Below, one piece after another: positions 59,586-64,000 of a stretch of DNA of 64,000 nucleotides. The translations under genes were made by a program, and so were the position numbers. Source of the DNA: Polaromonas glacialis (lineage in GTDB: Bacteria > Pseudomonadota > Gammaproteobacteria > Burkholderiales > Burkholderiaceae_C); contig NZ_KL448324.1 in NCBI RefSeq assembly GCF_000709345.1, forward strand, positions 277,198 through 341,197, given 5' to 3'. Every line of letters begins with the position of its first letter. Within the stretch, counting starts at the first letter, position 1. The notes under the pieces were generated by a model. The model was not told the DNA's origin. It ran no database searches and saw only the letters and a program-made list of their open reading frames with translations.

Positions 59586-60382
59586 GCGCGGCGTCAATTA
59601 CGACAACTACCTCGGCGCGCCTGGGCATGATGCTGACGGATTTGCGCCTGCCCACCATCAAGCGCCTGGCCGGTGACCTGTGCGCGCAGTCGGACGCCGA
59701 GGGCTGGCCGGCGCACCGGCTGCTCGAAGCGCTGCTGGAGCATGAAATCAATGAGCGCGAGGCCCGGCGCATTGACCGCCACCGCAATGAATCAAGCCTG
59801 AGCCCGGACAAGCGACTCTCCAGCTTTGACTTCTCGGCCGTGCCCAGTGTGTCAAAGGCTCAGGTGATGGCGCTCGCCGAGGGCACCGAGTGGCTCGACC
59901 GGGGCGCCAACGTGCTGCTGTTTGGCCCGCCGGGCACCGGCAAAAGCCATTTGGTTTGTGCGCTGGGGCACGCGTTGATTGACGCCGGGCGGCGGGTGCT
60001 GTTCACCCGCTGCTCGGACTTGGTGCAGCGCCTGCAGGCGGCGCGGCGTGATTTGCGCCTGCCGCAGGAGCTGGCCAAACTGGACCGCTTTGACTTGCTG
60101 ATTCTGGACGATTTGAGTTATGTGCGGCGCGACCAGGCTGAAACCTCGGTCCTGTTCGAGCTGATATGCGAGCGCTATGAACGCAAGAGCCTGGCCATCA
60201 CCGCCAACGCGCCATTTTCCCAATGGGGCGAGGTATTTGTCGAGCCCGCCATGACGCTGGCCGCAGTTGACCGCCTGGTGCATCACGCCACCATTTTGGA
60301 AATGAATGTGGAGAGCTACCGCCGCCGCGCCGCGCAGGCGGGGCATGCCCCGCCTGCGCGAAAGGCTCGCTCAACAACGTAA
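59582..60382 (+). CDS. istB: IS21-family transposition helper ATPase IstB
   Basis: A 266-residue DnaA/DnaC-like AAA+ ATPase that assembles on target DNA and activates IstA. Walker A is LLFGPPGTGKSHLV, Walker B is LLILDDLSYV, and the sensor region SLAITANAPFSQW has the conserved Asn. The length and N-terminal helical domain (MLTDLRLPTIKRLAGDL) are typical of the family. The gene ends 75 bases before the right tip of the element. Confidence 0.93.
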   Translation: MSAASITTTTSARLGMMLTDLRLPTIKRLAGDLCAQSDAEGWPAHRLLEALLEHEINEREARRIDRHRNESSLSPDKRLSSFDFSAVPSVSKAQVMALAEGTEWLDRGANVLLFGPPGTGKSHLVCALGHALIDAGRRVLFTRCSDLVQRLQAARRDLRLPQELAKLDRFDLLILDDLSYVRRDQAETSVLFELICERYERKSLAITANAPFSQWGEVFVEPAMTLAAVDRLVHHATILEMNVESYRRRAAQAGHAPPARKARSTT

Positions 60383-60457
60383 CCAGTTCAATTCATTCCC
60401 CGCTTCCACCGGCCACGATAGTTGTCGCCGAGCGGTCAAGATAGTTGACATCGACCA

Positions 60458-60660
60458 TCCAGACCATTTCAATCGGATTGAGCCAAGGGCTGTAGGTCGG
60501 CAGGCTCAACAAAATCAGGCGTCTGGCGGGCGCAGCCCAATGCGCGGCTTGACCGTCTGTGCAACTGGCTGCACCTTCAGGCTCGGAAAACGTGTGTACC
60601 TTAACCACAAGCAGATGCCTGATGCGCTGCCAAATTCCCATGGCATTTATGCGGTGTAGC
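60458..60660 (-). pseudogene. IS630-family transposase piece (right of the IS21 insertion)
   Basis: The minus strand encodes LILLSLPTYSPWLNPIEMVW, the highly conserved last catalytic motif (with Glu) of IS630-family DDE transposases. It stops at the IS21 junction. Similarity fades to the right beyond about 60560, and no N-terminal domain can be found there, so the copy was already incomplete or is diverged. Confidence 0.7.
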
Positions 60661-60862
60661 TGCCCAAACATCGAAAATAGATAATTTGTATACAATTGTT
60701 TGCTCATTTGCATACTTTTTGTAGAAATGCCTTGAAGGTGGGTTGCCTTGACGCAAGAAAGGCTCGCAAGATATTGCCTCATGCCTACGGCGCCGCCTTG
60801 TTCCTTGTTTGAGTCCATAGCGTGCGTTCCTGGCGGGCGCGGCTTTAACCGAAAGTGTTTTC

Positions 60863-61384
60863 ATGCAATCCAGTCCCGACCACCCCGGCAACGCCAACCT
60901 TGCGATTCAGCTTGCTCCCGATGAACTTAGAGCGATGCGCCTGGCGATATCCGCCTCCCGCGAGGCGCTCGACGCTGGCAATCAGCCGTATGGCGCGACC
61001 CTGGTTTCAGCCGATGGCGAGATCCTGCAGGTGGCTGGCAATGCCCAGGTGACGAGCGGCGACGGCACGGCGCATGCCGAGATCGTGGCGGTGCGCCAAG
61101 CCACCGCCCGCCTGGGCGCACAATCCGTTCGCGGTAGTACCGTGTACGCCAGCGGCGAGCCTTGCGCCATGTGCAGTGGCGCGCTCTTCTGGGCCGGCGT
61201 GACTCGGGTGGTCTATGGCGCCACCAACCCGCAAATGACCGCCCTGTTCGGTGGCGAGTCGCTGCCGATCCGCTGCGCAGATGTGGTGGCGGGCGCGTCG
61301 CCTTCCATGCGGGTGGATGGGCCCGTGCTGGGCGAAGAAGCCATGGCGGTGTTGCACGAGGCGGTAGCGCGCCGGAGCCACTGA
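60863..61384 (+). CDS. Cytidine/deoxycytidylate-deaminase-fold nucleobase deaminase (GuaD-like)
   Basis: A 173-residue zinc-dependent deaminase. The motif HAE (His71, Glu73) and PCAMCSGAL (Cys101, Cys104) bind zinc and activate water. The size and motif spacing fit guanine deaminases and tRNA-adenosine-deaminase-like proteins that act on free bases. The start MQSSPDHPGNANLAIQLAPD is not conserved and has only a weak ribosome site. It is divergent in function from its surroundings but suits the heterocycle-degradation theme. The LysR gene converges on it 22 bases downstream. Confidence 0.8.
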   Translation: MQSSPDHPGNANLAIQLAPDELRAMRLAISASREALDAGNQPYGATLVSADGEILQVAGNAQVTSGDGTAHAEIVAVRQATARLGAQSVRGSTVYASGEPCAMCSGALFWAGVTRVVYGATNPQMTALFGGESLPIRCADVVAGASPSMRVDGPVLGEEAMAVLHEAVARRSH

Positions 61385-61406
61385 ACGCCAAAATCCGAGA
61401 ACGGGT

Positions 61407-62378
61407 TTATTCGTTGGGGGCGACTTCGGTCGCCAGCGACACAAGCTGGTCGGATAGGCTCTGCGTCACGCGGCCGGCCGCGTCCGATAACAGCTTGCGG
61501 AACCAGCGGTGGGCTGGTGCGTGGTGCGAGCGCTCATGCCAGAGCTGGTAAAAGCGCATGCGCGGAAAGTCAAAGGGCGCGCTTGAAATCGCCAGCGGCA
61601 AGGTGCGTGCGAAGTGCTCGGCAAAGTGGCGGCCGGTGGTGAACACCAGATCGGTATTGAGCAGCAGGTGGGGCGCAAGTTCGAAGTAGGGCACCACCAC
61701 GCGGGCATCGCGAATCATGCGATGGTTGGCTAGGTAAGTGTCTACCACGCCCCGCTGGGACTGCGAATAGGGCAGCGGCACGACGTGGCGTGCTGCCAGG
61801 TATTGTTCGCGCGTCAGGCCGTGAGCACGAGGATCATTGCGGCTCATCAGGCAGACGACCTCGTCTTCCAGCAGCACAGACAGATGCAGGTGCGGCGGCG
61901 GCTGCGGCCAGTTGCCAATGACCACATCGAGCTCTCCCGTAGCCAGTGCATGTTCGTAATCGAACACGGCCCCCAGCGGTTGCACCACTAGACGGGCACG
62001 GGGCGCTTCCCGGCAAAAACGACCGACAGCGCCTGCAAGAAAAGAGGCCACCATGAAATCCGGCGATCCGAGGCGAAAGGTTTGCTGGCTGCAGGCCGGG
62101 TCGAACTGTTCGGCGCCGGTCAGCATTGCATCAATCTCGCCGAGCGCCCGTCGCGCCTGGTCGCGGAGCACCAGCGCACGGTCGGTGGGCGCCATTCCCC
62201 TTTTTTCCCGCACTAACAGCGGGTCGCCAAATATTTCGCGCAAGCGTTTTAGCGCGCTGCTGATGGCTGGCTGCGACTGGTTCAGCCGGATGGCAGTGCG
62301 CGAGACATTTCGCTCACTGACCAGTGTGACCAGCACGCGCAGCAGGTAACTGTCCACCGGATCGGCAGGTCGGCTCAT
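61407..62378 (-). CDS. LysR-family transcriptional regulator
   Basis: A 323-residue LysR protein. The N-terminal winged HTH (LVTLVSERNVSRTAIRLNQS, QPAISSALKRLREIFGDPLL) is followed by the effector-binding domain (LGSPDFMVASFLAGAVGRFC, LDVVIGNWPQPPPHLHLSVL). It is transcribed away from the ACS-family permease gene, and the 194-base region between them is where a LysR protein would bind. It probably activates the permease and genes to its right in response to a pathway compound. Confidence 0.9.
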   Translation of the reverse strand: MSRPADPVDSYLLRVLVTLVSERNVSRTAIRLNQSQPAISSALKRLREIFGDPLLVREKRGMAPTDRALVLRDQARRALGEIDAMLTGAEQFDPACSQQTFRLGSPDFMVASFLAGAVGRFCREAPRARLVVQPLGAVFDYEHALATGELDVVIGNWPQPPPHLHLSVLLEDEVVCLMSRNDPRAHGLTREQYLAARHVVPLPYSQSQRGVVDTYLANHRMIRDARVVVPYFELAPHLLLNTDLVFTTGRHFAEHFARTLPLAISSAPFDFPRMRFYQLWHERSHHAPAHRWFRKLLSDAAGRVTQSLSDQLVSLATEVAPNE

Positions 62379-62572
62379 GGATCAATCCCCTTGGTCATGG
62401 CCGTGATGGTATTCGATTCCGCTATGAAGTTCATAACAGCAGGCGTTCACAAAATTGAAGGCTTGTTCTTAGACTAGGCCTACCTTTCGCATTGTGCTTG
62501 TGCCCAGGCAACGACGCGGGAGATGCAGGTTTTTCAAGGCCTGTCAGTCAAAAACCATCAATGGAGACAAAC

Positions 62573-63922
62573 ATGAGCACTGCAAGCATCCCGCTATTAG
62601 TCGACCAAGCGCCCGCAAAGACGGAGCTGGACGGCGCCTACAAGAAAATCTTCATGCGGCTGATCCCGTTCCTCATGATGTTGTGGGTCCTGGCCTGGCT
62701 GGACCGTGTCAACATTGGCTTTGTCAAGCTGACGATGCTTGACGACCTCAAATGGAGCGAGGCCATTTACGGATTGGGTGCTGGCATTTTCTTCCTCGGC
62801 TACTTCTTTTTCGAGGTGCCCAGCAATTTGCTCCTGCAAAAAATCGGTGCCAAGAAAACCATCATGCGTATCACGATTGGCTGGGGCCTGACAAGCATTG
62901 CCATGATGTTCGTGAAAACGTCGGGAATGTTCTACTTCTTGCGCTTTCTGCTGGGCGTGTTTGAGGCGGGCTTCTACCCTGGCATCATCCTGTACCTGAC
63001 CTTCTGGTTTCCGAACGACCGCCGCGCCAAGGCCTTTGGCATGTTCATGTCGGCATCGGCCTTTGCTGGCGTGATTGGCGGGCCCCTGGCCGGTGCCATT
63101 ATGACCAACCTCAATGGCGTCAATGGCTGGGCCGGCTGGCAGTGGGTGTTTTTGATCGAAGGCATTCCCTCGGTGATAGCGGGCATTGCCACTTATTTCT
63201 ACCTGACAGACAAGCCCGAGCAAGCCCACTGGCTGACGGAACGCGAACGCAATCTGGTGCATGCCGACCTAGCCCGCGACGCGGCATCGCTTGGCCATCG
63301 GGAGCACAGCCTGCTGGCCTCGCTGAAGGACGGCAAGATTTGGCTGATGATTCTGATCTACTTCTGCATCATCGCCGCGAACTCGTCGCTGACCTTCTAT
63401 GGCCCGACGCTGGTCAAGGAAGTCGGCTTCACCAGCCCCATGGCTGTCGGCTGGATCATGGCTGCGGCCTACCTGTGCGGTGCCGCCGGCATGATTCTGA
63501 ACGGTTTTCATTCCGACAAGTATCAGGAGGCACGTTACCACTGCGGCCTGGCCGCTGCACTGGGCTCGGTGTCGCTGCTGGTGATCGCTTTGCTGCTCAA
63601 GACCAGCCCGCTGTTGACCCTGGTGATGTTGACGCTGGCCATCGTCGGCACTATGAGCGCCATCCCGGTGTTCTGGCAAATGCCCAACCGTTTCTTGTCC
63701 GGCGCGGCGGCGGCGGGCGGCGTGGCACTGATCAACTCTGTCGCCAACCTGGCCGGTTTTGGCGCGCCATGGATGCTGGGCGTCATCAAGACCTCTACCG
63801 GTCAGCTGACATCCGGCTTGTATGTTGTGGCCGCGTTCGAGATCTGCGCCACGCTGCTCATCCTGATGTTCGTGCCGCGCATTCCAAAAACGTCCGCGAC
63901 CACCAAGGCGACCTTTCACTGA
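62573..63922 (+). CDS. MFS permease, ACS (anion:cation symporter) family
   Basis: A 449-residue inner-membrane transporter with 12 predicted helices, in the group importing organic anions such as phthalate, hexuronates or tartrate. WLDRVNIGFVKLTML in helix 1, LGYFFFEVPSNLLLQKIGAK and RFLLGVFEAGFYPGIILYL are the family signatures. I start at ATG 62573, 6 bases behind GGAGA. The ATG at 62561 overlaps that site. It is divergent from LysR and followed 28 bases later by the next gene, probably the enzyme acting on the imported compound. Confidence 0.9.
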   Translation: MSTASIPLLVDQAPAKTELDGAYKKIFMRLIPFLMMLWVLAWLDRVNIGFVKLTMLDDLKWSEAIYGLGAGIFFLGYFFFEVPSNLLLQKIGAKKTIMRITIGWGLTSIAMMFVKTSGMFYFLRFLLGVFEAGFYPGIILYLTFWFPNDRRAKAFGMFMSASAFAGVIGGPLAGAIMTNLNGVNGWAGWQWVFLIEGIPSVIAGIATYFYLTDKPEQAHWLTERERNLVHADLARDAASLGHREHSLLASLKDGKIWLMILIYFCIIAANSSLTFYGPTLVKEVGFTSPMAVGWIMAAAYLCGAAGMILNGFHSDKYQEARYHCGLAAALGSVSLLVIALLLKTSPLLTLVMLTLAIVGTMSAIPVFWQMPNRFLSGAAAAGGVALINSVANLAGFGAPWMLGVIKTSTGQLTSGLYVVAAFEICATLLILMFVPRIPKTSATTKATFH

Positions 63923-63949
63923 ACCCGGATCAAAACTGGAAAAACAAAC

Positions 63950-64000
63950 ATGACTGAAGCGACATTAGCGCCGGACCTGAACCTCAACGCCATCAATGCC
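63950..64000 (+). CDS. Start of an unidentified gene cut by the window end
   Basis: An ATG at 63950 opens a frame, MTEATLAPDLNLNAIN, that runs to the end of the window. It follows the ACS permease by 28 bases, so it is probably in the same transcription unit. Only 17 codons are visible, too few to recognise a family. Confidence 0.45.
   Translation, partial: MTEATLAPDLNLNAINA

Larger units (their letters stand above)
57967..60457 (+). mobile_element. Complete IS21-family element (istA, istB) with 7-bp target duplication
   Basis: A 2,491-base element whose ends start TGGTTGACGACAAT on the left and, inverted, TGGTCGATGTCAAC on the right. Each end contains a second internal repeat (GACAACTATGTTGGCCGG on the left, GACAACTATCGTGGCCGG on the right). 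The target duplication TCCAGAC is at 57960-57966 and 60458-60464. Removing the element restores an IS630 reading frame (IEMVW joined to RHFKR), which proves the boundaries. Confidence 0.92.

Overview
The window looks like accessory DNA, a plasmid or an integrated plasmid-derived region, from a Burkholderiales bacterium of the Comamonadaceae (Polaromonas/Variovorax/Acidovorax type). The evidence is high GC, a BktB-type thiolase, Bug-family (TctC) receptors, long catabolic operons under GntR regulators, plasmid mobilisation genes and many insertion sequences. The genus is inference. I saw no replication initiator, rRNA, tRNA or CRISPR array.

Layout. (1) 1-1.45 kb: transposon debris (N-terminus of an IS21 IstA with its terminal repeats, then ISAzo13 and IS4 tails). 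(2) 1.5-3.2 kb: a hipBA toxin-antitoxin pair with a probable operator. (3) 3.2-12.1 kb: mobilisation backbone: decayed DNA, two small ORFs, divergent mobilisation genes around a candidate oriT, a relaxase fused to an LPD7 and a RepB-type primase domain, a Vsr/DUF559-like nuclease, and a KfrA-family coiled-coil protein behind four 13-bp repeats. (4) 12.3-18.7 kb: an IS110 fragment, a complete IS66 element with four ORFs, a histidine-kinase fragment, and a 3.0-kb Tn5053-like transposon (tniA plus frameshifted tniB). (5) 19.0-26.4 kb: a tightly overlapping operon bktB-panD-bioA-bioF-bioD-bioB-P450. This is biotin synthesis joined to a thiolase, a beta-alanine-forming enzyme and a P450 that could supply the pimeloyl precursor.

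(6) 26.6-37.8 kb: a minus-strand operon (hydantoin-racemase-like enzyme, Dpp/Opp-type ABC importer, two amidohydrolases, two Bug receptors), divergent from a GntR regulator and an MFS gene. Two identical 11-bp palindromes lie in the divergent region. (7) 40.0-53.4 kb: a second long minus-strand operon: hydantoinase/dihydropyrimidinase, cysteine-less racemase homologue, two complete TRAP transporters, amidase, 2-keto-4-pentenoate-hydratase-type enzyme, serine-glyoxylate-type aminotransferase, PuuE-like allantoinase and a second racemase homologue without catalytic cysteines. It is divergent from a second GntR gene. (8) 54.9-60.7 kb: a clean IS66-type insertion with an 8-bp target duplication, an arylmalonate-decarboxylase/maleate-isomerase-like gene, and an IS21 element inserted with a 7-bp duplication into a decayed IS630 transposase. 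(9) 60.8-64 kb: a nucleobase-type deaminase, a LysR regulator, an ACS-family MFS permease and the start of another gene.

Sections 6-9 together carry uptake systems and hydrolases for cyclic amides and nitrogen heterocycles (hydantoin, pyrimidine or ureide-like compounds): transporters import the substrate, amidohydrolases and the amidase open or deaminate it, racemase-like proteins would set stereochemistry, and the aminotransferase and hydratase would feed products into central metabolism. The actual substrates cannot be read from sequence.
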